Under the pieces are notes generated by a model that saw nothing but the letters and a program-made list of their open reading frames with translations, was not told the origin of the DNA and ran no database searches. Shown here one piece after another: positions 33,076 through 41,533 of a stretch of DNA of 59,719 nucleotides; within the stretch, counting starts at the first letter, position 1; every line of letters starts with the position of its first letter. A program made the translations under genes and the position numbers. Source of the stretch: Elusimicrobia bacterium GWA2_69_24 (lineage in GTDB: Bacteria > Elusimicrobiota > Elusimicrobia > UBA1565); contig MGTY01000096.1 of NCBI GenBank assembly GCA_001799695.1, forward strand, positions 1 through 59,719, given 5' to 3'.

Positions 33076-34142
33076 CCGCGCGATCCACGCTCGGGGCGCT
33101 GGCGGTCGGGCTACTGCTGGGGTCTTTCTCCCTGGGCGTGATGGGCGCCGATCCCCTGCAGGCCCTCTCCAGCATCTTCCTGGGCTCCTTCGCGAGCGCC
33201 TACGGCTTCGGCGAGACCGTGACCAAGGCCATCCCGCTCATGCTCGCCGGGACCGGGCTGGCCCTGGCGTTCCGCGGGCGGCTGTGGAACATCGGCGCCG
33301 AGGGCCAGCTCCTGGCCGGCGCGGTCGCGGCCACGGGCGCGGCCCTGTCGCTCAAAGACCTCCTGCCGGGCTTCCTCATGGTCCCGGCGCTCTTCGCCGC
33401 CGGCGCCGCCGGAGGCGCCGCCTGGGGACTCCTCGCCGGCTGGCTCAAGACCCGGTTCCAGGTCAACGAGGTCATCGGCTCTTTGATGCTGAATTACATC
33501 GCGGCCGAGGCCGTGCAGTACCTCATCTACGGCCCCTGGAAGGGGGCCACGCAGTTCGGCTTCCCCTACACCGACAACTTCTGCGCGGCGGCGACGCTTC
33601 CCGTCATCGCCGGCACCCGCGTCCACGCCCCCACGCTGGCCGTCGCGCTCGCGGCCGCCGGCGGCGCCTTCTGGGCCCTGCGCCGGATGCGCTTCGGCTT
33701 CGAGGTCCGCGCCCTGGGCGGGAACCCCGAGGCCGCCCGCTACGCGGGCATCGACCCCGCGCGCACCGCGCTGATCCTCATGGCCCTGAGCGGCGGCCTG
33801 GCCGGCCTGGCCGGAGCCGGGGAGGCGGCGGGCATCCACCATCACCTGACCTACCCCTGGGCCGTGTCCTCGGGCTACGGATACTCGGCCATCATCGTGG
33901 CCTGGGTCGCGGGACTCAACCCCCTCCTCGTCGTCCCCTCGGCGCTGTTCCTGGGCGGGATCCTGGTGGGGGGGGACGCCATCCAGACCTCCATGGGCCT
34001 GCCCGCCTCCGCGATCAGCCTGTTCAACGGGATACTCCTCCTGTCGCTCATGGGCGGGGAGTTCTTCGCGCGCCGCCGTCCGCAACGGTCCCCTTCCCCC
34101 CTTGCGGGGGAAGGCCGGGATGGGGGGCCAGGACACAAATGA
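33072..34142 (+). CDS. Nucleoside-type ABC transporter permease 1
   Basis: A 356-residue polytopic protein of the BPD_transp_2 family (NupP-like). KAIPLMLAGTGLALAFRGRLWNIGAEGQ and the EVIGSLMLNYIA segment are diagnostic, as is FEVRALGGNPEAARYAGID, the cytoplasmic loop that contacts the ATPase. The last 16 or so residues ([18 protein letters not shown]) do not belong to the family: they are encoded by a hairpin-forming repeat that seems to have entered the gene end in frame. Its stop overlaps the next permease start (ATGA). Confidence 0.93.
   Translation: MTARSTLGALAVGLLLGSFSLGVMGADPLQALSSIFLGSFASAYGFGETVTKAIPLMLAGTGLALAFRGRLWNIGAEGQLLAGAVAATGAALSLKDLLPGFLMVPALFAAGAAGGAAWGLLAGWLKTRFQVNEVIGSLMLNYIAAEAVQYLIYGPWKGATQFGFPYTDNFCAAATLPVIAGTRVHAPTLAVALAAAGGAFWALRRMRFGFEVRALGGNPEAARYAGIDPARTALILMALSGGLAGLAGAGEAAGIHHHLTYPWAVSSGYGYSAIIVAWVAGLNPLLVVPSALFLGGILVGGDAIQTSMGLPASAISLFNGILLLSLMGGEFFARRRPQRSPSPLAGEGRDGGPGHK
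34093..34113. repeat. Hairpin repeat within a coding end
   Basis: CTTCCCCC-CTTGC-GGGGGAAG, a perfect eight-pair hairpin within the last codons of the first permease. The encoded PSPLAGEGRDGG string is a known kind of in-frame translation of short dispersed GC-rich repeats. Confidence 0.6.
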
Positions 34143-35023
34143 ACGCCTCCTTCGGGCTCGGGGCCGAAACCCTCTCCCGCTCGCTCGCGGCGGCCACGCC
34201 GCTCCTGCTCGGCACGCTCGGCGAGATCACGGCCGAGCGCTCCGGGGTGCTCAACCTCGGTGTCGAGGGCATGATGGCCGCGGGCGCGGTGGCCGGCTTC
34301 AGCGCGGCGCACGCCACGGGCTCCCCCTGGATCGGCTTGGCGGCCGCCATAGGCGCGGGCGCGGCCCTGGCCCTGGTCCACGCATTCTTCTCGGTCACGC
34401 TCAAGGCGAACCAGATCGTGTGCGGCATCGCGCTCACCATGTTGGGCCTGGGCATCAGCGGGGTCTGGGGCCGGGCCTTCGTGGGCACGCCCCTGGCCTG
34501 CCGCTTCCAAGCCGTCCTTTGGTCGCGGGACCCGGTGTTCTACCTCGCCGTGGTGCTGACCGCCGCGCTGAGCTGGCTCCTCTTCCGCACGCGCTGGGGC
34601 GTCGCGGTGCGCTCGGTGGGCGAGAACCCGCTGGCCGCGGACGCGGCGGGGCTTCCGGTGGACCGCATCCGCATCCTGTGCACGGCCTTCGGCGGGGCCA
34701 TGGCGGGGATGGCCGGCGGCTATCTGTCCTTGGTCTACATCCCCTCCTGGATCGAGGGCATGACGGCCGGGCGCGGCTGGATCGTGATAGGGCTGACCAT
34801 CTTCGCGGGCTGGAAGCCCTGGAAGGCCTTCGCGGGGGCCCTGCTCTTCGGCGGCATCGACGTGTCCCAGTACCTCTTCCAGGACCATTGCTCGCCGAAT
34901 TTCCTGAAGATGCTGCCCTACGCGGCCACGCTCCTGGCCCTGCTGGCCAGCGGGCGGAGCCTGCATGGGGCCTCGGCCCCGCCGGCCGCGCTCGCGGTCC
35001 CCTATCGCAAGGGCGAACGCTGA
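34139..35023 (+). CDS. Nucleoside-type ABC transporter permease 2
   Basis: A 294-residue polytopic protein of the BPD_transp_2 family (NupQ-like). [20 protein letters not shown] with NLGVEGMM is the typical N-terminal element, followed by [20 protein letters not shown], and [20 protein letters not shown] is the ATPase-contacting loop. It completes the importer with permease 1. It is the last gene of the operon; the next gene begins about 30 bases after its stop and has its own signal peptide. Confidence 0.94.
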   Translation: MNASFGLGAETLSRSLAAATPLLLGTLGEITAERSGVLNLGVEGMMAAGAVAGFSAAHATGSPWIGLAAAIGAGAALALVHAFFSVTLKANQIVCGIALTMLGLGISGVWGRAFVGTPLACRFQAVLWSRDPVFYLAVVLTAALSWLLFRTRWGVAVRSVGENPLAADAAGLPVDRIRILCTAFGGAMAGMAGGYLSLVYIPSWIEGMTAGRGWIVIGLTIFAGWKPWKAFAGALLFGGIDVSQYLFQDHCSPNFLKMLPYAATLLALLASGRSLHGASAPPAALAVPYRKGER

Positions 35024-35054
35024 ATCCTTTTCGCCCCCGCGGCATCTAAAGGTT

Positions 35055-36080
35055 ATGGGCTTTGGGCGCACGCGTACCGCGGGGCTCTGGGCGGCCGCGC
35101 TGACGGCCGTCCTGGGGGCCGCGCTGCTCGGGACCCTGCAGGCGCGCGCCGGGAAGAAGGGGACCCCGCGTGAAGGAGCAGAGACGATGGCCGACCAGAG
35201 ACTGACGCCGCTCCAGGAAGCCGTGACCCGGCGCGGGGCCACGGAGCCTCCGTTCCAGAACGAGTACTGGGACAACAAGAAGCCCGGGATCTACGTGGAC
35301 GTGGCGACCGGGGAGGCCCTGTTCAGCTCGCTGGATAAATTCGACTCGGGCACGGGCTGGCCGAGCTTCACCAAGCCACTGGCCGCGGGCCGCATCGTGG
35401 AGACGAAGGACTTCAAGCTGTCCCTGGAGAGGACCGAGGTGCGCTCCCAGGCCGGGGATTCCCACTTGGGGCACCTCTTCCCCGACGGGCCCGGTCCCAC
35501 GGGAGCGCGCTACTGCATCAACTCGGCGGCCCTGCGCTTCGTCCCCGTGGAAAGGATGGCGGCCGAAGGCTACGGCGACCAGCTGGCCCAGTTCGGCTGC
35601 GAGTCCGCAGCCCTGGCCGGAGGCTGCTTCTGGGGGATGGAGGAGATACTGCGCAAGGTCCCGGGCGTCGTCGCCACGGTCGTGGGCTACACCGGCGGAC
35701 GGACCCAGGACCCCGTCTACGAGACGGTGAAGACCGGGGAGACGGGCCATGCGGAATCCATCCTGGTGACCTTCGATCCCCGCAAGCTCACCTACGCCGA
35801 ATTGCTGGGTTATTTCTTCCGCATGCACGACCCGACCACCCCCGACCGCCAGGGCAACGACGCGGGCACCCAGTACCGCTCCGCCATCTTCTACGCCTCG
35901 GAGGACCAGCGCCGCGTCGCGGAGGAGGTGCGCGCCCGCGTGACGAAGGGCGGGAAGTGGCGGCGCCCCATCACCACCCAGATCGTGCCGGCCGCCAAGT
36001 TCTACTCCGCGGAGGAGTCCCACCAGCGCTACCTGGAGAAGCACCCAGGCGGCTACACCTGCCACTTCCTGCGCGACTGA
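35055..36080 (+). CDS. msrAB: Secreted MsrB-MsrA fusion, methionine sulfoxide reductase
   Basis: A 341-residue protein from ATG 35055, with an N-terminal export signal ([20 protein letters not shown]). The first enzyme domain is MsrB ([39 protein letters not shown]; catalytic Cys154), which reduces the R form of methionine sulfoxide. The second is MsrA ([13 protein letters not shown], Cys191; [19 protein letters not shown]), which reduces the S form. The MsrB part has no CxxC pairs, so it lacks the structural zinc of many relatives. The order B then A is the reverse of PilB-type fusions. It should repair exported proteins and needs an electron donor outside the cytoplasm, which is not encoded here. 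Confidence 0.93.
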   Translation: MGFGRTRTAGLWAAALTAVLGAALLGTLQARAGKKGTPREGAETMADQRLTPLQEAVTRRGATEPPFQNEYWDNKKPGIYVDVATGEALFSSLDKFDSGTGWPSFTKPLAAGRIVETKDFKLSLERTEVRSQAGDSHLGHLFPDGPGPTGARYCINSAALRFVPVERMAAEGYGDQLAQFGCESAALAGGCFWGMEEILRKVPGVVATVVGYTGGRTQDPVYETVKTGETGHAESILVTFDPRKLTYAELLGYFFRMHDPTTPDRQGNDAGTQYRSAIFYASEDQRRVAEEVRARVTKGGKWRRPITTQIVPAAKFYSAEESHQRYLEKHPGGYTCHFLRD

Positions 36081-36116
36081 GCTGCCGGTAGCATCCTCCC
36101 GTCGAAACACGCTAAG

Positions 36117-37718
36117 ATGTGCGTCAACGCACATCCAGGGGGACCCGCCTTGCACCTGAACCTCTTCCGCACCAAGTCGGTCGACATGATCCTGGGGGAA
36201 TCCCGGGAGGAAGGGCACAAGCTCAACCGCGTCCTCGGCCCGTTCGACGTCACGATGATCGGCATCGGCGCGATCATCGGCGCGGGCATCTTCACGATGA
36301 TCGGCGAGGCCGCGGTGGGGGCCAAGAGCGGCTTCCCAGCCGGACCCTCGCTCATCATCTCCTTCGTCCTGACCGCCATCGCCTGCGGCTTCACGGCCTT
36401 CTGCTACGCCGAGCTCGCGGCCATGGTGCCGATCTCGGGCAGCGCCTACACCTACGCCTACGCGACCATGGGCGAGCTCATCGCCTGGATCATCGGCTGG
36501 GACCTCATCATCGAGTACGCCATCGGGAACGTGGCCGTGGCCATCTCCTGGTCCGGCTATTTCAACGATCTGCTCAAGACGGTCTTCGGCTGGGACATCC
36601 CCATCTGGCTGCGCATCGACTACCGCTCCTTCCTGCAGAAGGCGACCGAGGCCAAGGAGGCCCTGGCCGCGGCCGCCGCCGGGCTGGACCCGGCCGCCCT
36701 GACCGAGCTCGCGGAGCGCGCCCGCCTCTTCGACCTGACCGCGGTGCCGCACCTCGCCGGCATCCCCATCATCTTCAACCTGCCGGCCGTGGCCATCATC
36801 ATGTTCCTGACCGCGATCCTCATCGTCGGCATCAAGGAGTCCACCCGCTTCAACGACGTGATGGTGGTCATCAAGCTGCTGGTCCTCGCCGTCTTCATCG
36901 GGGTCGGCCTCTACTACTTCAAGTGGGAGCACTGGGCGCCCTTCGCCCCCGGCGGCTGGAAGGGCGTCCAGGTGGGCGCCGCGACCATCTTCTTCGCCTA
37001 CATCGGCTTCGACGCCGTATCCACGGTGGCCGAGGAGACCAAGGAGCCGGCGCGCGACATGCCCCTGGGCATCCTGGGGTCCCTGGCGGTCTGCACCCTG
37101 CTCTACATCCTGGTCACCATCGCCCTGACCGGCATGGTGCCTTACATGGAACTCCGCCACAAGATCGCGGAGCCCCTCATCGTCGGCCTGGAGTACAACC
37201 ACGTGAGCAACTGGCTCATCGGGCTGGTGGCCCTGGGCTCGGTCATCGCCCAGACCGCGGTGCTCCTCGTGTTTCAGCTCGGCCAACCCCGCATCTTCTT
37301 CGCCATGAGCCGCGACGGGCTGCTCCCCCCCCACTTCTGCAAGGTGCACCCGCGCTTCGGGACGCCGCACATCACGACCTTCTGGACGGGCGTGGTGGTG
37401 GCCACCCTCTCCGCTTTCTGCAACCTCGACGAGATGGCCAACCTCTGCAACATCGGCACGCTGTTCGCCTTCGTCCTGGTCTGCGCGGGCGTCATCATCC
37501 TGCGCTACACGGACCCGGACCGGCACCGCCCCTTCCGCGTCCCGGGCGGGATCGTCCTCCCGGTCTGCGGCATCCTCTTCTGCGTGTTCCTGATGGGCGG
37601 GCTCGATTGGGTGACCTGGGTGCGCTTCTTCCTGTGGCTGGCGGTGGGCATCGTCATCTACATGCTCTACGGGCGCAAGCACAGCCGCCTGAACGCCGCC
37701 GGGAAGGTCCCGGCGTGA
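36117..37718 (+). CDS. APC-family amino acid permease
   Basis: Up to 533 residues with about 12 membrane helices, of the cationic/branched amino acid transporter group (YfnA/CAT-like). The core begins LNRVLGPFDVTMIGIGAIIG with AGIFTMIG, and AYIGFDAVSTVAEETKEP is the conserved helix 6 region. Homologues usually begin at MNLFRxKS; here a TTG at 36150, seven bases after AGGGGG, would give exactly that start and may be the true one. The import substrate cannot be named. Downstream lies a fragment of an unrelated amino-acid symporter. Confidence 0.92.
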   Translation: MCVNAHPGGPALHLNLFRTKSVDMILGESREEGHKLNRVLGPFDVTMIGIGAIIGAGIFTMIGEAAVGAKSGFPAGPSLIISFVLTAIACGFTAFCYAELAAMVPISGSAYTYAYATMGELIAWIIGWDLIIEYAIGNVAVAISWSGYFNDLLKTVFGWDIPIWLRIDYRSFLQKATEAKEALAAAAAGLDPAALTELAERARLFDLTAVPHLAGIPIIFNLPAVAIIMFLTAILIVGIKESTRFNDVMVVIKLLVLAVFIGVGLYYFKWEHWAPFAPGGWKGVQVGAATIFFAYIGFDAVSTVAEETKEPARDMPLGILGSLAVCTLLYILVTIALTGMVPYMELRHKIAEPLIVGLEYNHVSNWLIGLVALGSVIAQTAVLLVFQLGQPRIFFAMSRDGLLPPHFCKVHPRFGTPHITTFWTGVVVATLSAFCNLDEMANLCNIGTLFAFVLVCAGVIILRYTDPDRHRPFRVPGGIVLPVCGILFCVFLMGGLDWVTWVRFFLWLAVGIVIYMLYGRKHSRLNAAGKVPA

Positions 37719-37724
37719 CGGCGG

Positions 37725-37901
37725 GTGGCCAAGCCGTACCGCGTGCTTTGGGTCCTGGCCGTGTTCGCGGGCTCGGTGCTCAGCCTGCCTTCGGTCTGGG
37801 CTCTCGCGCACATCCTGAACGGCCTCATGGCCGTCCCGAACCTGGTATCGCTGATCGCGCTCACCCCGGTCATCTTCGAAGTCGCGCGCCGGCATATCTA
37901 A
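37725..37901 (+). pseudogene. C-terminal remnant of an AGCS alanine/sodium symporter
   Basis: A 58-codon frame from GTG 37725 to TAA 37901 reads WALAHILNGLMAVPNLVSLI, then ALTPVIFEVARRHI. NGLMAxPNLxxL is the signature C-terminus of sodium:alanine symporters (AGCS family). The other 400 or so residues are missing, and an APC permease now lies immediately upstream. It is either a decayed remnant or a small orphan membrane peptide; the former is more likely. Confidence 0.75.
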
Positions 37902-37923
37902 GGAGATATAGGGGGGAGGAGTA

Positions 37924-40200
37924 ATGAACCACGGTAGCCGAGCACTCTGCGCCGCCCTCACGGTCATCGCCCTCGCGGCCGCCCCGGCCGCGGCCCGGAA
38001 ACGGACGCGGCCGGCCCCGCCCCAGCAGCCGCCTCCGGCGGAGACCCGGGCCCCCGCCGCCCCCGCGCCCGCGGAGAACTTCTCCGATTCCGACCTCTTC
38101 CCGGACCCGCCCCGGCCGTCCGTCCGACCCGAAGCCGCCCCGCCCCCGGCGGCGCCCGCCCCGAAGGTCGCGGCCCCGGAGACCACTCCCCTCCAGCCTG
38201 CCGAGAAGCTCCTCACCAAGGGGCCGATCCGGATCCATGATCTGCTCAAGGTCCTGCGCAGCGACGACCCCGAACTGCGGCGCGACGCGGTCGAGCTCCT
38301 GGAGGCGGAGGAGCCGGCCCAGGTCCAGGAAGCCGTCCCCGTCCTCGTCCATGTGACGATCAACGACCCCGACCCCCGGGTGCGCTACGCCGCATCCTGG
38401 CAGCTCGCCAAGATGGGGCAGGCCCCGGCCTCGGCCCTGGTCCTGTCTTTGGGGCATCCCGACCCGGATGTGCGCCGCAATGCGGTCGCGGCGCTGGGGG
38501 AGATCGGTCCGGTCTCCGACGTCGTCATCCCCTCGCTCATCGAGTCCTTCCGGGACGCGAAGACCCGGGACGCGGCCAGCGACGCCCTGGCCCGGATCGG
38601 CCCCAAGGCGATAGGGAACCTCGTGGCCGCGCTCGGCGACGACTCCCTGGCCGGCCCCGCCGGGCGGACGCTGGTGCGCATCGGCGAGCCGGCGGCCCCG
38701 GCCCTGGCCAAGGCCCTCCAGGATGGGACGCTCCAGGAGCCCGCCGCCGACGCCCTGGTGCAGATCGGCCCTGCCGCCACGGGCGCGCTGGTATCCGCCT
38801 TCCGCGACGGCGCCGTCCGCGAGCTGGCCGCCGTCTTCGTGCGGCTGGGCCGGCCGACGGTGCCCGCCCTGATCGCCGCGGTGCAGGAGGGCGAGGCAGC
38901 CGTCCGGCGGGGCGCGGGACTGACGCTGTGCGAACTCGGCCCGACGGCCATCGAGAGCCTGCCCATCCTCCTCGACGGCGTCAAGAGCCATCCCTCCGAA
39001 CTGGAGCTCTACCCGCTCTGGAAGTTCGGCCCCGCGGGGGTCCCGGTGCTCGCGCGCGGCGCCGCGGACCCGGCGGCCGACCTCCGCCTGCTCAGCGTCC
39101 GCTCCCTGGCGCAGGTCCGTCCCATTCCGCTGGAGGCCTTCACCGCGCTCATCATACGCCTCAACGACGACGACGTCCGGGTGCGGGGCGTCGCGGCCGG
39201 GACCCTCACCGAACAGGCCTCCGAAGCCGTCCCCGCCCTGAAACTGAACCTGAACAGCCCGGACCGGGACACGCGCCGCGCCGCCTCGGAAGCCCTGGGC
39301 TTCATCGGCTCCCCCGCGGAGAAGGCGCTCCAGCCCCTGCGGACCGCCCTGAAGGACCAGGACCCGGGCGTGCGCAAGCGCGCGGCCTACGCGCTCGGCC
39401 AGCTCGGCGCGGCCGCGGACAAGGCCGCCCCCGACCTAATCGAAGCCTTGACCGATGACGCCGCCTACTGGTGGGCGGCGGAAGCGCTGGCGAAGATCGG
39501 CCCCGGAACGGTGCCCGCGCTGCTCAAGATCCTGCGCACCGCCCCCGACCGGCTGCGCTTCCGCGCCGCCTTCGCGCTCAGCGGCATCCAGCCGGAGGCC
39601 CCGGGCCTCCGCGAGAACCTGAGCGAAGCCCTCTCCGCGCAGGAGGCGGACGTCCGCGCCCAGGCGGCCATGACGCTGAGCGACAACACCTCCCTGGCCG
39701 CGCCGGCGCGGCCCGCGCTCCTGCAGGCCCTGGCGGACAAGGATGCCGGGGTACGCTTCGCCGCGGGCTACGCCCTGAGCCGGCTCGGACCCGAGGCGGT
39801 CCAGGAGCTCCTGCTCGCGGCCGCGGCGCCCGCGTCCCCCCGCGCCCCCGGTGCGGCCCAGGCCCTGGACCTGCTGGGCTCGGACACGACCGGAGCGCTC
39901 ATCGCCGCCCTGCAGAACCCCGAACTGCGCCCGGCCGCCGCGAAGTCGCTGGTCCGCATCGGGCCGGCCACCGTGCCGCTCCTCATCGCGTCGCTCCAGA
40001 ACGAACTCCTCCAGGAACCCGCGGCCGAGACCCTCGGGATGATGGGCCCCGCGGCGGTGCCGCCCCTCACCCACGCCCTGCGCTCCGGCAAGGCCTTCGG
40101 GAGGAAGGGCGCGGCGACCGCCCTGAAGAGGATCGGGACGCCGGAGGCGCTGGACGCGCTCCGCCGCGCGAGCGAGGACAGCGCGGCTCCGAGCCGCTAG
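37924..40200 (+). CDS. Exported HEAT-repeat protein
   Basis: A 758-residue protein. The ATG is preceded by GGGGGGAGGAG, a strong ribosome-binding site. A signal peptide (ALCAALTVIALAAAPAAA) leads to a proline/alanine-rich linker (to about residue 95). The rest is an unbroken series of roughly 17-20 HEAT or PBS-lyase-type repeats of 30-37 residues, with the recurring patterns ALxxIGPxA, VRxxAAxALGxIG and VPxLIxAL (for example RRNAVAALGEIGPVSDVVIP). Such repeats form solenoids that bind proteins. No catalytic motif is present. It stands alone on its strand, with a repeat array just downstream. Confidence 0.9.
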   Translation: MNHGSRALCAALTVIALAAAPAAARKRTRPAPPQQPPPAETRAPAAPAPAENFSDSDLFPDPPRPSVRPEAAPPPAAPAPKVAAPETTPLQPAEKLLTKGPIRIHDLLKVLRSDDPELRRDAVELLEAEEPAQVQEAVPVLVHVTINDPDPRVRYAASWQLAKMGQAPASALVLSLGHPDPDVRRNAVAALGEIGPVSDVVIPSLIESFRDAKTRDAASDALARIGPKAIGNLVAALGDDSLAGPAGRTLVRIGEPAAPALAKALQDGTLQEPAADALVQIGPAATGALVSAFRDGAVRELAAVFVRLGRPTVPALIAAVQEGEAAVRRGAGLTLCELGPTAIESLPILLDGVKSHPSELELYPLWKFGPAGVPVLARGAADPAADLRLLSVRSLAQVRPIPLEAFTALIIRLNDDDVRVRGVAAGTLTEQASEAVPALKLNLNSPDRDTRRAASEALGFIGSPAEKALQPLRTALKDQDPGVRKRAAYALGQLGAAADKAAPDLIEALTDDAAYWWAAEALAKIGPGTVPALLKILRTAPDRLRFRAAFALSGIQPEAPGLRENLSEALSAQEADVRAQAAMTLSDNTSLAAPARPALLQALADKDAGVRFAAGYALSRLGPEAVQELLLAAAAPASPRAPGAAQALDLLGSDTTGALIAALQNPELRPAAAKSLVRIGPATVPLLIASLQNELLQEPAAETLGMMGPAAVPPLTHALRSGKAFGRKGAATALKRIGTPEALDALRRASEDSAAPSR

Positions 40201-40298
40201 TGGAGTGTCTCCGACGCTTCTTTGCATTTGAAAATCCGTCATACCGGCGAAAGGCGGTAGCCGGCGTGTGGGACGGATTCAACATTCCTGTTCTGCTG

Positions 40299-40391
40299 CC
40301 TGGACCCCGGCTTTCGCCGGGGTGACGTCTGGTGCCTGGACCCCGGCTTTCGCCGGGGTGACGAATGCAATTGGACTCACGACTCACTATA
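40299..40391. repeat. Tandem 36-base repeat with conserved tail, copy 2
   Basis: Two units begin at 40299 and 40335, identical to those at 14544-14687 except in the linker. The 31-base tail that follows (40361-40391) matches the tail of copy 1 at 26 of 31 positions. The array lies in the 329-base gap after the HEAT gene. The rest of that gap holds a PorV gene fragment and a GC hairpin (GCCCGCCC-GCCA-GGGCGGGC, 40485-40504). Confidence 0.9.
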
Positions 40392-40447
40392 CTAGAACTT
40401 CAGCAGCAGCGAGTATCCGAACGTGTTGCCAAGGTCGCCGAACGGGC
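40392..40447 (-). pseudogene. Duplicated 3' end of the PorV-like gene
   Basis: The minus strand reads PFGDLGNTFGYSLLLKF and a TAG stop, nearly identical to the end of the intact PorV-like protein (PFGDLGNTFRYSLLLKF) at 40530-40585. Twenty-eight bases in a row are the same. It abuts the tail of the 36-base repeat element. Confidence 0.8.
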
Positions 40448-40529
40448 GAGCGCCGCGAGCGAGACGAGCGGCGGCTTTGCGAGCGCCCGCCCGCCAGGGC
40501 GGGCAGGGTCCCGATTCCTGGCGACTTCC

Positions 40530-41528
40530 CTAAAACTTGAGAAGCAACGAATATCGGAACGTGTTGCCAAGGTCGCCGAACGGGACCCAGGCGAAATCGA
40601 ACCCCGCCCTTCCGAAGCCGAGCCCGAAGCCGAGCGAGACCCCGTTGAACCCGTCCGCGTCCGTGTTGCGGGTGAAGTAGCCGGCCCGCAAGGCCGCGCG
40701 CAGGTCGTCGGAGAACTTCCTCGTGTACTCCGTCCCCACGCTCACGGTCGGCACCCGGTCCCGCGGGACCCCGAGGTCCAGGGAGAAAGTCAGCGGCTCC
40801 CGCAGCCGGTACGCCGCCCCGAGATAGCCGGTCAGCGGCAGGGGGTCCGACTCGCCCCCGAGCTTCGCGCCCGTCCCCAGATGACGCACCCCGGCGGCCA
40901 GGGTCAGGCGCTTGTCGAGCTGGTACAGGGCGCCCAGGTCCGCGGCGAAGGCGGTCCCATGCCGGTCGTCGAGGCTCTGCCGGATGATCTTTCCGGCGCC
41001 TCCCAAAGACAGCTTCTCGTCGATGCGCCGCCCGTAGGCCAGGGCGATGGCCATGTCGTCGGACTCGAAGGTCCCCGTGGGCTCGTTGGTGTCCGTCTCG
41101 CCGCGCCGTTCCATGCCGTCCACCGCCAGGTCGTACACGCCCACCGCCACGGTGCCCGCGTACTCGGACCAGACCCCGGTGGACCGGCTGACCAGCCGCG
41201 AGACCGGCACGGCGAAGGCGATGAAGTTGTAGTCCAGCCCCTGGAAATAGCGGTCGTGCATGCCGGTGAGCTCCCAGGCGCCCACCCGGGCCAATCCCGC
41301 CGGGTTGTAGTAGACGGCGTGGATGTCGTCGGCGACCGCGGAGTACGCCTCGCCCATGGCCGCGGGCCGGGCCCCGGGACCGATCTTAAGGAACGCGGCG
41401 CCCGAGGTGCCGCGGGACCCGTCGCCCAGGGCGGACGCCGGGGCGGAGGCGAGCAGCAGCCCCAGCAGCAGGGCCGCGGCCCAGGCCGCCCGTCTTCCGC
41501 GTTCGAGCATCCTCGTGTCCATGTCCAT
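40530..41528 (-). CDS. PorV/PorQ-family outer-membrane protein
   Basis: A 332-residue protein from ATG 41528 with a signal peptide (AAWAAALLLGLLLASAPASA). The mature N-terminus GTSGAAFLKIGPGARPAAMG, EAYSAVADDIHAVYYNPAGL is the hallmark of the PorV/UPF0164 family, followed by alternating strands of an outer-membrane beta-barrel and a C-terminal aromatic residue (SLLLKF). In Bacteroidota, PorV carries type IX secretion cargo from the translocon to the attachment site. The gene begins six bases after the stop of the giant protein on the same strand, so it very likely helps export or anchor that protein. It implies a cell with an outer membrane. Confidence 0.9.
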   Translation of the reverse strand: MDMDTRMLERGRRAAWAAALLLGLLLASAPASALGDGSRGTSGAAFLKIGPGARPAAMGEAYSAVADDIHAVYYNPAGLARVGAWELTGMHDRYFQGLDYNFIAFAVPVSRLVSRSTGVWSEYAGTVAVGVYDLAVDGMERRGETDTNEPTGTFESDDMAIALAYGRRIDEKLSLGGAGKIIRQSLDDRHGTAFAADLGALYQLDKRLTLAAGVRHLGTGAKLGGESDPLPLTGYLGAAYRLREPLTFSLDLGVPRDRVPTVSVGTEYTRKFSDDLRAALRAGYFTRNTDADGFNGVSLGFGLGFGRAGFDFAWVPFGDLGNTFRYSLLLKF

Positions 41529-41533
41529 GCGCC

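Noticed and set aside
35046..38363. A 1105-codon open frame opposite the Msr fusion, permease and HEAT genes
   Set aside because: It covers three well-supported genes on the other strand and has no recognisable domain.
40379..40391. ACGACTCACTATA, identical to 13 bases of the phage T7 promoter
   Set aside because: It is part of the tail of the 36-base repeat family; the other copy (near 14698) differs, the upstream TAAT and downstream GGG are missing, and no phage genes are present.
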